NCBI RefSeq assembly: GCF_947507565.1
Contig: NC_089185.1
Location: 310,001 to 374,000 of the forward strand
DNA from: Oscarella lobularis
Lineage: Eukaryota > Porifera > Homoscleromorpha > Homosclerophorida > Oscarellidae
Direction: 5' to 3'
DNA: 64,000 nucleotides
Shown here piece by piece: positions 35,594 through 49,435 of this stretch; position 1 is the stretch's first letter; each line of letters begins with the position of its first letter. Below the pieces are notes generated by a model. That model saw nothing but the letters and a program-made list of their open reading frames with translations. It did no database searches and was not told the origin of the DNA. The position numbers and the translations under genes are program-made.

Positions 35594-37389
35594 TTAGCGC
35601 GGCGGTGGAAAAAACAGGGGAGGGGGAGGTAAATTAAATCCGAGGGGAGGCGGCGGAGGAGGAGGCCAAGAGAGCGGGGGTTTAGAGGCTCTTTTGCTAC
35701 TCCCCGCCGATGGGGAATACGACTGAGGCGGCGCGAATTCAGCGGGACGCTCGTCTTCGAGATCTTCGTGACGAAACATGTCCCAGTGTCGTCCTTGAGG
35801 CTTGGAACCTTCGTCCCTGGCCTCGTCGACTTCCTTTCGAATGCTGCTTATAGCAGCTGCGATGAATGACTCGTTCATGAACGGCGACGGCTCTTGAGAC
35901 GGTTTTGCTGGTGGAGTGAGCGGCTCCTCTTCTTCTTTTTCGTCCTCTTCTTTTTCTTCGTTTGCGCCTTTGCCTCCGTCCACTGCCTTCATTTTGCGCT
36001 TCTTGACTTTTTCTAGGCGAGCTTCCAGAGCCGTTTTACGCTTCATCTTTATTTTTTCGTGTTTTTCCCGCTGACTCAACGTCTAGAGAAATACAATAGC
36101 GGTACTGATAGCTGATGCTATAAATGAGCCTGTACCTGATTTCTAAGCCGATTCAATTCTTCAAGTTGCTGCTGACGTTCCGTTTCGTCCTTTGAAAATT
36201 GATAGTATCCGACACCGTGACTACGAATTTCTAAAACCAAAGATATACTAATTCAAAAAACATCTTATTTTAACAGTACCATCGTGTCGTATGTCCTGAT
36301 AATGGAGCGGTCCGACGGGTTTCTCCGCCATTTCCTCCTCTTCCGCTTCCCATTTCTGTCTCAACAATTCCCGATGCATGTCCTCAGACATCAACGTCCG
36401 CTCAGACAAAGGAACGTCTCTGAATCCAAATAGCTTAATATTACCGTTACGTCAAAAGAGAAAGGCGGAGACTACTCACGTAGGCTCAATGCCCACCGAC
36501 TTGTCCTTCTCCATCATTTTCGGAAGATCTTTCTTCAGGCAACTTCTCGTTCTTCCCAGCCCATCAACATAATCAACCCTAAGAAAAAGACGTGACTATC
36601 CAATATAATCAATATATATATATATATATATAATACCATTCTTCGTCTGGATTGCTTGGTGCTGGTATTGGTTCCTTAGCGATGACCTCCTCCTCTTCCT
36701 CTCTTTTATTCATTTGCCTTCGTCTTTCTTCTCTCACCTAGAACAACCTCCACGTGATTAAAAACCAATGTATTTATGTATTTATACGTCATTCATTTGC
36801 TTTTTTTCAAAATCTACCAAGTATCTTTCCTCCTTGTCGTCAGTTTCGCTATTCACTAGGAAAAATAACAACAGTATAACCTAAAAACCCGTGAATTTTT
36901 TCTCACGAGCTCCGTTTTTCATTCGAGTCATTTTCTCATACAAAGCCGCCTTTTCTTCCAACTTGGCTCTAGAAACAAAATGACCGCGACTTCGAAGCCC
37001 GATGTCCCACGCACCTAGACTTTCTTAGAGCCTCTTCTTCTTGAGCGATCTCTTCTCGGGTCTTCTGATCCATTTCTCCCGTCGGTTTCTTCTCCGCTAT
37101 CCGCTTTTTTTGTTGAGCGAACAGAGACGGTTTCTACGCGTCGAATTGCCGTTATAGCGCGTCGAACGAGCTTGTTTGTACCTTAGGCTTCGGTCTTGGA
37201 ACTTGCCCGACATCGTCTGCCGCCGCTTTCTTTTGTTTCAGCTGCTCTCGCTTCCGAAAAAGGTTCGCCTTCAGTTCCACCATCTAGAGAAAGAGCCCCG
37301 ATCCCAGTTCGCAGTCAAAAGACTTGTACACTCGTAAATATATGTACCGAAGCGGCGTTCACTTCGATTGGAATCCTTTTCGTCGTCAT
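35594..37389 (-). CDS. CCDC174: CCDC174-like coiled-coil nuclear protein
   Basis: CCDC174 is a nuclear protein linked to the exon junction complex. About nine short exons. The start at 37389 gives MTTKRIPIEVNAAS, then (intron 37284-37340) MVELKANLFRKREQLKQKK. Matching blocks in order are [76 protein letters not shown] and GVGYYQFSKDE. The final exon (35594-36079) encodes KMKRKTALEARLEKVKKRKM and a proline run near the C-terminus. An (AT)n run at about 36611-36632 lies in an intron. Its start codon is 59 bp from the divergent kinase gene. Confidence 0.9.
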
Positions 37390-37430
37390 AACTGCGTTTT
37401 TCGTAGCTGAAGAGAGCCCGTAGCCTATGT

Positions 37431-37436
37431 CACGTG
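37431..37436. promoter_or_regulatory. CACGTG E-box in the 59-bp divergent promoter
   Basis: CACGTG lies 12 nt upstream of the kinase start and 41 nt upstream of the CCDC174 start. The whole gap between the two start codons is only 59 bp, so the site can serve both. Confidence 0.45.
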
Positions 37437-37448
37437 TCCTGTTATGTT

Positions 37449-38385
37449 ATGTGTACGGCGGAAGTGTTGGATCAATTTTTCGCCGGCCGTTCAACGCCCG
37501 ATATCGTCCGTATAGTTTCACCTGCACTTTCTCGAGGAATTTGGCGTATTCGAGGAAAATTTGAACACGATATAGCAGCTTTGTTGGACGAATGGAAAAC
37601 GTGCGTTAGAAATGTGCTTGGCGCCGACGTCACGGCAAAAATCAACCCTGACAACGTAGAGAAAAGCATTAAAATCGAGCTGCAAGACACACTACTTCTG
37701 TACTACCCTCTCGCTCTGCACATCACAGAAGAACACGAAAAGAAACAAGATAGAATTATCGTTGGTATCGGAGGAGCAGCGGGAGCCGGAAAAACCGTTT
37801 TCAGCTGGATTTTACGGGCATTTATAAACTATTTTCTACCAGAGAGTTGTTGCTGCGAGATCCTAGGCCTCGATGCCTATCATTTTACCAACGAAAAGCT
37901 GACAGAACAGGGCCTCAGGCATTTAAAAGTACTAAAGGGTCGACAGAGGAAATGTAGCTAATTTTATATCGTAGGGAAGACCGGAGACATTCGATCAAAA
38001 ATCGGCATCAATTGATCTATCAAAATTACGACTGTCAACCGAGGGTTCCCACTCTATGCCAATTTATGATCGCCAACTGCACAATCCTAAGCAAAACGCC
38101 GTAGAAATGGGCCCCAATTGTAAAATCATTCTCATCGAAGGTCTGTTTGTTTTAAACACGGAAGACGGCTGGGACGTCGTGAGCAGCCAACTAGACATCA
38201 AAATTTACCTCGACATCTCATTGGACCTGAGCCGATTGCGCGCAACCGAGCGAAAATCGCGCGGAAACAAAATCACCGAAGCAAAGGCGCTAGAACACTT
38301 TCGCCAAGTCGACGAACCCAACTACGCTTACATCGCAAAAAGCGCTATCGCTCACACAAATGTAATACGAATAAATCAGCAGTAA
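37449..38385 (+). CDS. P-loop kinase of the PRK/uridine kinase-like family
   Basis: Small-molecule kinase of unknown substrate. Exons 37449-37928 and 37975-38385. An N-terminal helical region of about 95 residues precedes the Walker A motif GIGGAAGAGKTVFSW. DAYHF is the usual aspartate-bearing segment after the first strand. GRPETFDQKS, YDRQLHNP and IILIEGLFVLN are typical of the phosphoribulokinase/uridine kinase superfamily, especially the FrcK/YFH7-like branch with GRPxTFD and YDRxxHxP. The end (DEPNYAYIAKSAIAHTNVIRI) also fits. The open frame extends upstream to a GTG, but ATG 37449 is the first methionine. Its stop is 24 bp from the NDC80 stop on the other strand. Confidence 0.75.
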
Positions 38386-38409
38386 CGCCCTTCTTCATTA
38401 GTCTCTGTC

Positions 38410-41400
38410 TTACTTTCTCGCTGTCTTCTGAATCAACTTAGCTGCCGTCGGAACGGAGACTAAATTCTCCTGTTCCTTGAGTAGAGCTTCGACTCCCGTG
38501 CAGACGAGGTCTTCTAACTCTTTCATTGTTTCGTCGAGGAAGCTTTGAGTGCGAGACGCCGCTTCCATTTCCTTCTTTTGCTCGTCAAATAAACTCGCTC
38601 GCTGTTTTTCAACGCTGAGATGAGGGATAATGAGGTTTTCTTTTAGGGAGGGGGGAGGATTCAAAACTGACCTTAGTCGGAGTTGTCGTACCTCTTCTTC
38701 GTGCTGCTGAAGTTCGACTGTCAACGTCTCCGATTTCAGCGCCTGTTTTTCTTTCAGCATCGTAGCGAACTGATCGCTGCTCATTTGAGCCGCCGCCGCC
38801 GCATCCTATTCAAATAAATAAACGAATAAAATATATATTTAGTACCCTACTTGTTCAAGTGCTTGTATTTCTTTCTTGAGAGCGTCCGCTTCCATGTCCG
38901 AACGCGCCTTTCGGTGTTTCCTCGCAGCTATTTCGCTTTCGTACTACATATAGAAATTTATTTGTTTAATTTAGCCCCTGGGGCTCTATTGTTTCAAAAA
39001 GAGCTTTACGGAACCTCACTATTGAACCGTCATAGTTCTTAGTGAACTACCGTGGTTAAATAGTAAACCAAGGAATAGACGTGGGGCTTGAGGTTGCCTG
39101 CTTAGAATCTCGAATACAACCCTATATTTTTTCATCTTGTAGAGAAGGGAGGAGGAGGGACACTAACTTGACTATATAAAAGGAGACTACTCTAAAGACT
39201 AAACGCGCTACGGTATCTTATCTCTCTCACCCTTTCGCATGATTCCTGCACTGGGAGACTTTTACTTTTCAAGTGCTGCGTGGCCATCATCAAATCCTCT
39301 TGCACCGAATTCAAAGCAGGCTAGAAACATCACTCTCTCTCAAAATTCCAACTATTTGAATATTTTCTTTTCTTACGATAACCGCCTTTCGAATTCTCGT
39401 GACCCCCTCCTTTGAATGATTCAAACTTCTCGACGACAAATCGACTTTCAAGAGCAAATCTCGCTCCTTTGCGTCGGACCCGTGAGCCGCCGAAGGTGGC
39501 AAATTCAAACACAGCACTTCCTTATTGTACTGCCCAGTCAATTGCTCAACCTTTAATATCATACATCAAACACTACCGTCTCTACATCTAGTATTATTAT
39601 TACCTTTGCTAAGACTTTGCTGTACTTCATCTGCAGTCGTTCCAGCTCTCGCATCTGCTCCTCGTCCTGAGTCTTTGAACTTCTCCATTCCGCCATGAGT
39701 TGGGATCTCCGTTCTATCAGAGATTTCATTTCTTCCGCGCTCATTGTCTGATTGGCCAGGCACGCCTAACAAATTCCGCAATTTCGCTAGATTTCATTTC
39801 GAAATTTCATGACTACGAACTTCCAATTGCGTTTTCTTTTCGAGCGCTTCCGCCACTTCGAGTTCTACGCGCCCGAATTAGAATTAGTTTTTGACGTCAT
39901 CTAAGCGGACCTCGAATTTCTTTGTTCTTTTTCGACGATTCAAGTCTCTTTTGGTCGTGACCTCTGATTCGTTCTTCCAACTGAGCTATAAATTCTTCAA
40001 ATTTTCGTCTAAAATGATACCCGCCCCCTAATTAATTAAAATCCTCAAAAAATGCAACTCACATGTCTTCCAAATAAGTCTCCTTCAATTGAACGTCTTT
40101 CTCAAGAGACTGCAAAATATATAAACGATTGATTTTTTGTTATTATTGAATTTCTTACAGGTCCATTTGCCAGCGACTTTTCCTCCTCGTTCAACGCCCT
40201 TATCTCAGCCAGCTCCTCTTCACACACTACACACGACATAGCGCCCCTAAATAAATCTAAGATATCCAACAAAGGAATGCTTTACGTGCATCTATTTCTT
40301 GACAGGACTCCTCTACAAAAAAAATCCATTATGCATTTTTAAATAATATGTTTTAATTTTACCGCATTTTGTTTGGAGAATCTCCTTCAATTCGCCTCCA
40401 ACAATGTCGAGTTCTTCCCTCATGTACATGGAGTAGTAGTGCGCTATTTCATCAAATTCAATCTATAGGGGGAAAAAGGGGAGGGTCAATTTGTCTATTG
40501 ATGTGTAGCTAATTTACCTCGCAGTGTTTCGGCGAGTTGGCATCATCATCATCATCAAATCCACCGCTGAAAAACTCGTCTCCAACAGACCACATCGTCT
40601 AAAACACATTAATTAATTAATTAATTAATTAATCACTATTCATTATACCGTACCCTCGTGAGATCAATAAGCCACGAGAAGACTCCCAGCATTTGGGACC
40701 ACGTGTGCGGATTTCCGACGGAGAGAAGCGCTTTTGCACTGACGGGAAATGGATATCTCAAACACTTCAACAGATTCGGAATTTGTTCGTCGTATTTTCC
40801 CGAAATTTTTTCGCCCGGCGAGAGAAAACCAATCGCGTGCTAAAATAAAGAAATGAGTTTAATTAAGGCATTAATCGCTATTTTTGGACAGTTTTTGTAC
40901 CTGAAACATGCACAGAAAATCTTTCGATTTGGGACACTTGATGATGCTCATCGACACGTCCCCTCGATAATTCGTTTCGACCAAAAACTAATTTCAATTA
41001 ATTAATTCCCACAAAACGCCCGACGAAAAAAATTCAAACCGAATGCAATTTCTTCATGAGCGTCATCTGATAGGCTAAAAACAAATTTTTCGCATTTTCA
41101 AACGCGACGCGTCGTACGTACACCGATCGCTAAGCGGCCTGGGATCTTTCAGGGGTCCTTTCGACCCCGCCCCTATGGTCGAAGGGCGCGGGAGACCTCC
41201 CACACCCCATTCCATGCTAGCTCTACCCCCAAACAGCATCGTTTTGCGACAGAATACCTCCTAAGAGATCTTACTTTCCCATAGAGGGTAGGCGAAAGTG
41301 GCTGGGGCGTCCTTGCGCGGCCGAGGGCGGCGCTGCCGAGAATTTTCGCGCTGAAGGCATCGGCGCCGCCGCTGCGGTGGATACGCGGACTGGGAGAAGC

Positions 41401-41462
41401 GATCGAATGCCCGAACGGGATCGTGCGCTGCTGCGTTTGCGAAGTCCGGCGCTCTTTCGCAT
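38410..41462 (-). CDS. NDC80: Kinetochore protein NDC80/HEC1
   Basis: Microtubule-binding subunit of the kinetochore NDC80 complex. Start 41462 (MRKSAGLRKRSSARSRSG) begins a basic Arg/Ser N-terminal tail, as in HEC1. The next exon holds the invariant KDPRPLSDR. The CH-domain end lies near 40650-40860 (ISGKYDEQIPNLLKCLRYPFPVS; NPHTWSQMLGVFSWLIDL). The protein then becomes long coiled coil spread over many exons of 50-200 bp (about 38410-40600), ending KLIQKTARK. An intron of roughly 285 bp near 38950-39235 is the longest and shows nothing recognisable. An (ATTA)n run lies near 40609-40633. Several exon edges were not individually verified. Confidence 0.87.
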
Positions 41463-41601
41463 TGTTTTTACGGTTCCCTCGTTTTTCAAACGCTAGGCAT
41501 CAAAAAGCTACGGTGCGCATGCCCAATGACGTCTTCGCGCAGAACGCGGATGTGTTTATTGATTTCTTTATGCAGTGCGGATTGGATACAAATCCTCTGC
41601 T

Positions 41602-43190
41602 TTAACTATAAAAAGTGTTACGACGTTTCTTCGAAGCGAATTTGTTTACCTTCTGAGCCAGCTGTTGTAGCAAATGACTGCCAGTCTGATACATAACTAA
41701 AAACAAGAGTCTCTCCATTGGATCATTCCCTAAAAGCTCTGCTAACTTGTTGTAGTCTAAGGAAGTAGTCCAATTAACGAGATCGTCAATATCTTCCTCA
41801 GAATCTGGACGTGGCAAAGTGTCTGTATCTAAATGACCAGAATATCTAGACAAGTACTTTTGATATGTAAAAATTTTGCAAAAAAATAGATATACAATTT
41901 CTTCATCCAATTAGCTCTTCTCCGTCGCTTTTTCCGTTCATTATCCTCCTTTCGTTGAACCTAATTCTCAGAGTGAATTTATATGTACATATATACTGTA
42001 TGTATCACTTACCCCAATAGGCTTAAACTCTTTCTTCACTCTGGACGTCTCAAACGTAACAGGATCAAGCAAAGCCAACTGAAGAAGCTACAACAAAAAC
42101 ACCAACTTGGAACGTGCCAAATTCTAAATAATTAATTCTATACCCTATCAGATACCAATCTCCATCCATTGTTCTCCCATCTCTGATACCACCTAGACTT
42201 ATCTAGTACCCATCCAAAAATCAGTCAATAAATGATTTTAATCTATTGCTCCTATGTACCTTCGTTAGCTGGTGATTTTCCCTTATTGTGACGCTGACTT
42301 GCTAAGGGTTTTCGACGGGACATGGCAGTGTAGTCACGTGGCGCATAGGCACCAAGATCTTGTATGGGACGATGAGTAAAAATCTTATAGTAAATATTAG
42401 GCGGAAATTTTTCCTACAAAAGCAAATAAATTAGAGGCAATTGAACGACAAATTATTACCCCAGCAAGTCGAAACTTGACGTGAGTTCCTGATGCAGAAT
42501 CGAGAAGTTGAGCCTTAGAGAACAGTATCGAAAAAAAAAGAAAAATCACACTTTCAGCACCTCTCTGGGATTGATACACCGAAGCATCAAAGCTGGCGCT
42601 CCCTTACATTTAAAATTAATCAAATCTCGATAGTACTGATACACTTGAATATCCTTTTGGGAGAAATGAGTCAGCTCCCGGATGGTATCCTAGGTAACAC
42701 TCACTATGTGCCGTTTCCACGTTCTCTGTATGATTGTCGCGGCTTTGTTTGGTGTGAGTCGCGCGCGCTTTCGCCACCACTGCTGGATCGATTTGGCGCA
42801 GAAGGAACGAAAGCTTTCGACGGACGGATGATGAGGTTCGAGGCCTGAAGCTAGGCACGCCGATAAATAGGCGCGATAACGCTCCCGCAGTCGTTTCTGC
42901 GATCGTTCGTTGAAAATTTGATAGCTCGAAGGTGATTTGCCTACTCTAGGACTATTTTGTCTCGTTCTATTTGGCGATGGCGTGTCTACGTCTTCGAATA
43001 CTTGGCTTTGAGTGCGGCTCGCTCTCGATGCGCACATGAGGCTTGCTTTTGGGACGAGAATGGCGAATAGCTTGCACCTGCGTCACAGAAAGCGTCGCAA
43101 ATGCTTGCCCATGGTCTAGACGATTTACCTTGTCGAGTATCCGCGCCATACACTCTGTATCTTTATTGCCGCACGCGATTTCTCGTCCAT
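41602..43190 (-). CDS. C11orf65: C11orf65/MFI-like IQ-motif protein
   Basis: Orthologue of human C11orf65 (mitochondrial fission regulator MFI). Start 43190 encodes MDEKSRAAIKIQSVWRGYSTR, an IQ motif; a second IQ-like helix is AATIIQRTWKRHI in the next exon (about 42690-43090). Conserved central blocks: VYQYYRDLINFKCKGAP, AQLLDSASGTHVKFRLAG, FPPNIYYKIFTHRPIQDLGAYAPRDY and, near 42160, RWYQRWENNGWRLVSD. The last exon has DDLVNWTTSLDYNKLAELLG, matching the human LNWTNTLNFDEY block. Invertebrate copies are little studied; function here is inferred only from family. Confidence 0.88.
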
Positions 43191-43296
43191 CGTCAAGGAA
43201 ATGAATATACTGTACCGCACGCTAACGCAACGAATTTTTAATGAATGTGCACGCAATGTTGTATAAATACGTAGCTTAGCACTTCGTTTCCAAGAC

Positions 43297-43368
43297 GCGT
43301 TGGTGGTGTAAAGGTTAGCATCGCTGCCTTCCAAGCAGTGGATCCGGGTTCGATTCCCGGCCAACGCA
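43297..43368 (+). tRNA. tRNA-Gly (anticodon TCC)
   Basis: A 72-nt cloverleaf: acceptor stem GCGTTGG pairs with CCAACGC, discriminator A; anticodon loop CTTCCAA gives TCC; T-arm contains GGTTCGATTCC, which is also the B box. No intron. A T-run (ATTTTT) follows about 7 nt downstream, fitting RNA polymerase III termination. It closely resembles animal tRNA-Gly(UCC). Confidence 0.97.
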
Positions 43369-43464
43369 TCTGAAATTTTTCTTTTTCAAATCATGCCAAT
43401 TTTTTTTTACTATCACCTACACACACTATAACAATCCATCAAGGTCTCTCAGGCGACAATAGAA

Positions 43465-44649
43465 TCACCACCTACAGCCGTCCGGCACACAATCTCTTTT
43501 ATTGATCCAATTTCGAAGACACTGCGCAGAAGAGCCAGAAATTGCAAGTCCAACTTGCTTAGCAGCCGTCTGACGGGACTCTACCATAGCCTCCTTGCTA
43601 TACCACCCAGAATGAGGCGTCAAAATAAGACGCGGTGCCCCCTTCAAGGCGCCCATATCATACGTACACGGCTCGGTTTCCTGCACATCCAAAGCCGCAC
43701 CGCCCACCTTACCACTCTTCAAAGCAGCAGCCAAGGCGACTTCATCCACCAGACCCCCTCTCGAAGTATTGACGAGAAAAATGCCATCGCGAGCGTGCTT
43801 CAAATGAGCCTCGTTCACGAGATGTCGCGTGCCGGGCGTGAGCGGACAATGGAGACTGAGACAGTCGCTTCGACGAAACAATTCCTCGATCGTGTCCACC
43901 TGCTCGATGCCGATTGATTTGTGCACGCCGTCCGGCACGTAAGGATCGTAGAAAATCACATGGAATCCAAAAGCTTTGGCTCGAAGTGCGAGCGCCGTTC
44001 CGATGGCGCCGACGCCGGCGAGACCGAGCGTTTTACCGCGAATGCGTCGCGATCCCGAAGCGACTTCCATCACGTCGGAAATATCGTGAAATTCGCGTCC
44101 GGCGGCGACTTCGCGTTCAATCCAGAGCGTCCAGCGATAGAGATTGAGTATGAGTGACATGGCCGAGTCGGCCACTTCTTCGGTGCCGTAGGCGGGAGTA
44201 TTACACACGGCAATGCCGAGCGTCGATGCCGTTTTCAAGTCAATACGATCAAATCCTGAAAAAGTATATATCTATTAATAAAATCGTATCTAGGTTATGA
44301 AAGTATGACGTCATTATTATTATTATTATTATTATTAAAGTATGACGTCATTATTATTATTAAATCTAAACTACTGATGATAAGATCTTGCGTCTTTTTT
44401 TCTTTTTTTCTTACCGGCTCCTGTGCGGCAGACGATTCGACATTTTTTGAGGCGTTTCATTAGAGCTTCGTCGACGTCGATCGTGTGCCAGACAATGCAT
44501 CCGATCGCTTCGTTCGCCAATTCGTCCGGCACCTCGGCAGGCGCGTGCTTGTCGAGACCGACGACGCGTGCGACGCCCTCCAACGTCTTTTTCTCGATTT
44601 CGATGTCCTTCGAATCGAGAACGAGAACGAGGGGAAGACTGGAAGACAT
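43465..44649 (-). CDS. CtBP: CtBP-like D-2-hydroxyacid dehydrogenase family protein
   Basis: C-terminal binding protein family: NAD(H)-sensing transcriptional corepressors built on a D-isomer hydroxyacid dehydrogenase fold. Exons 44415-44649 and 43465-44255. Family blocks: [39 protein letters not shown], the Rossmann motif LGLAGVGAIGTALALRAKAFGF and HVIFYDPYVPDGVHKS. Catalytic residues are in NTSRGGLVDE, DVQETEP and LTPHSGWYS. It ends soon after the dehydrogenase fold, so the long disordered C-terminal tail of vertebrate CtBP is missing. A metabolic dehydrogenase is possible, but the conserved CtBP phrases favour the corepressor branch. Confidence 0.88.
44299..44363. repeat. Duplicated CRE-(ATT)n unit in CtBP intron 1
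   Basis: Two copies of AAGTATGACGTCATTATT arranged in tandem, each followed by an (ATT)n run. The palindromic CRE core TGACGTCA is at 44306-44313 and 44343-44350, 37 bp apart. The intron is 159 bp. Confidence 0.7.
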
Positions 44650-44713
44650 TGCGTGATTGATGCCAGTACTTTCTGGTTGTGACAGGCGTGCACTGAAAGA
44701 GTTCCCGTCTATA

Positions 44714-44719
44714 CACGTG
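44714..44719. promoter_or_regulatory. CACGTG E-box between CtBP and JmjC starts
   Basis: CACGTG 3 nt upstream of the chosen JmjC start and 64 nt upstream of the CtBP start, in their 73-bp divergent gap. If the earlier in-frame ATG (44657) were used, it would be coding. Confidence 0.3.
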
Positions 44720-44722
44720 ACA

Positions 44723-45585
44723 ATGATTTGTTTCCTGTTAACGATTCAATCACTGTGGACGTTCGTTGCAGCCAGCAGACAATCGCATTCGGCACCAGAT
44801 TTGAATTTAGTAGAAAAAGAGCACGTTTCGTCGCTTCCTCGTCTCGACTCGTCGTCGTCTGACGACATTCTGCGTCGTATCGACGCGGGTAGCCCTTTTA
44901 TTATTCGTTCCATTGCAAACGAGTGGCCTGCAACACAAAAATGGAACCACAACTACTTCAAACGCATCTTCTCATCGAACGACGACCTACTCGTGTCATC
45001 AACGTTCTCGACCACGCCTCCCCCTAGTACATTCAGCGCTAACGAGACGAAAAAACGAGAAACCTATTACGGAATCTTTCTCAACGATCCAATTCTGGCT
45101 AACCTCGTAGCTGCCGATTACGATCTTCCATCGTTCATTCCCGGCGACTGGTGGCTACGTGGAAACGAGTGGCTTCACTGGGGGTGGAGCCCAAGCGGCG
45201 CTCAGCGTCACGTGGATCTCATGTGCTCGAGCCGAATGTCCGTACAGGTGAGAGGACAGAAACGGTGGAAATTCTACCCACTTGTGAATACTTCTTCTAC
45301 TCAATACAAAGATGTACGGGGGTCAGCTTTTTTAATTAATTAAAGGAGTGCTTAGAACATGCCTTTTTTCTCTAGATTTTGAAACGGTGGGAGGGGATTG
45401 TTAATAGTGGAGATGCCGTTCTTTGGTTTCCTGGATGGGAGCACGAAACAAAAATCCTCGGCAAAGACGAGTCGGTTAGTCTATCATTGCATTTCTGGCC
45501 AACCGGTGGAACGCGCTATGAAACGCATTTTGCGTCAGAACTCGCAAAAAGAATACCGATGAAGTGTCAATGGAAACGGGGTTGA
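44723..45585 (+). CDS. Secreted or ER JmjC/cupin-type 2-oxoglutarate oxygenase
   Basis: Exons about 44723-45313 and 45376-45585, joined in phase 0. The chosen start gives a signal peptide (MICFLLTIQSLWTFVAAS); an in-frame ATG 66 nt upstream would place charged residues before it. The C-terminal half looks like a JmjC double-stranded beta helix: WLHWGWSPSGAQRHVDLMCSS supplies the HxD iron pair, QVRGQKRWKFYP supplies the Lys expected to bind 2-oxoglutarate, and GDAVLWFPGWEHETKI supplies the distal histidine. It resembles small JMJD8/FIH-like proteins, but the substrate is unknown. Its stop is 5 bp from the MRPS15 stop on the other strand. Confidence 0.72.
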
Positions 45586-45590
45586 TTTCT

Positions 45591-46341
45591 TTAGCTTTGA
45601 TATTTTTTATCCACTATGGGTCTGACTCCTAGTTCGCGTAATAAAGTTTCGTACCGACGCGGGTTCGTTTTTCGGAGATATCTCATTTGCTTTTTGCGCT
45701 TTTCGAGCACCAATTGCAACGCTCTCTTACACGAATAATCCTAAGAATAACAAATAGACTCCTAATAGATTTTTTTTGATTAAAATTTGCCTTCTTATTG
45801 ACTTTCAAATGATCAGACAAATTGCGTATTCTAACGGTTAGCACGCCAACTAAAATCATGAATCAGAAAAGATAAGTGATTTTTTGCTACAGGAACTCAC
45901 TCTGTACTTCCGGTGAGCCAGTGTCAAAGGCTTTCCTTTGCAGTTTTTCCATCACTTCTTTCACCTCTACCTTCTCCAATTCTCTCTAAAAAAACCCCAC
46001 GCTACGTATACGTACAGAACGCGGGACGCTTTTTCGAATAACCTTGTTAGCGAATTCGAGGCTAAAGAGCTTCTTTACGTTATCGTTGGCTCTGCGATAA
46101 GACTCGCTAAAGCCATTGGACCTCTTTTGCAAGTTTTCCTTACTTTTCGAGCTCGACTACGCCTTCGTAGCCGTGAATCGGTCTTTGCGTGGCGTCTAAT
46201 GCAATCGTAGAGGAACGAGGAACGAATGGCTTTAGCATCGATACCTGCGGAAGTATTTAGGCGCGATGCGAAAGTCAAACGAGTGCAGCAGGACCGAAGT
46301 CCGCCTCCAAGCGAAAGCAGAACACGAGAGGCAAGAGTCAT
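45591..46341 (-). CDS. MRPS15: Mitochondrial small ribosomal subunit protein uS15m
   Basis: Three or four small exons. The chosen start (46341, MTLASRVLLSLGGG) opens an Arg-rich presequence. The middle contains NDNVKKLFSLEFANK, matching the MRPS15-specific VVKRLLSLEMANK. The last exon is RNA-binding uS15: CKRALQLVLEKRKKQMRYLRKTNPRRYETLLRELGVRP. The junction between the presequence exon and the second exon (46100-46240) could not be fixed; none of the simple donor/acceptor pairs I tried kept frame. Confidence 0.8.
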
Positions 46342-46463
46342 CGAAGAAAACCTAGCGTGCGCGGCTACTACCCGTACATAGGCGCGCAAAATGAACAGAA
46401 AAAAAGGCGCACTTTATTCCCTACAGTAGAGCGCACAGCTCAACTCCTTTGAGTCAAAATTGT

Positions 46464-46479
46464 GGCTTTTAAAAAAGCC
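46464..46479 (-). terminator. Histone mRNA 3' stem-loop
   Basis: On the minus strand the 16-nt sequence GGCTTTTTTAAAAGCC forms a 6-bp stem with a TTTA loop and fits the metazoan histone consensus GGYYYUUHUHARRRCC at every position. It lies 32 nt after the H3 stop codon, so the mRNA is expected to be cleaved here rather than polyadenylated. Confidence 0.9.
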
Positions 46480-46511
46480 GGGGTGATGTGTATACAGTAC
46501 AGAGTCACTTT

Positions 46512-47075
<564 letters not shown>

Positions 47076-47182
47076 TCAATTAGCGGGGACTCTCGATCCC
47101 CATTCGGAGCTAAGCTCTGACGCATACGGGTTTCCACGCTGGGCCGTGCGCGCACGCCGACGTAACGATCTGTGTCTTCGAA

Positions 47183-49254
<2,072 letters not shown>

Positions 49255-49435
49255 ACGATTTCTCGTTTTCTTGTTTGTCGTTACTGTAGTTAGTCTTGAA
49301 AATATTTGTATGTCGAATAGTATGTGAGGTGAACCTTTTTCTAATATATCATTGCTTCGGCATTCGTCCTTGTTACCTGCCGTCTCCAAATCAGTACAAT
49401 ATTAACGAGAACTACATAGACCTTTACATCATGAT

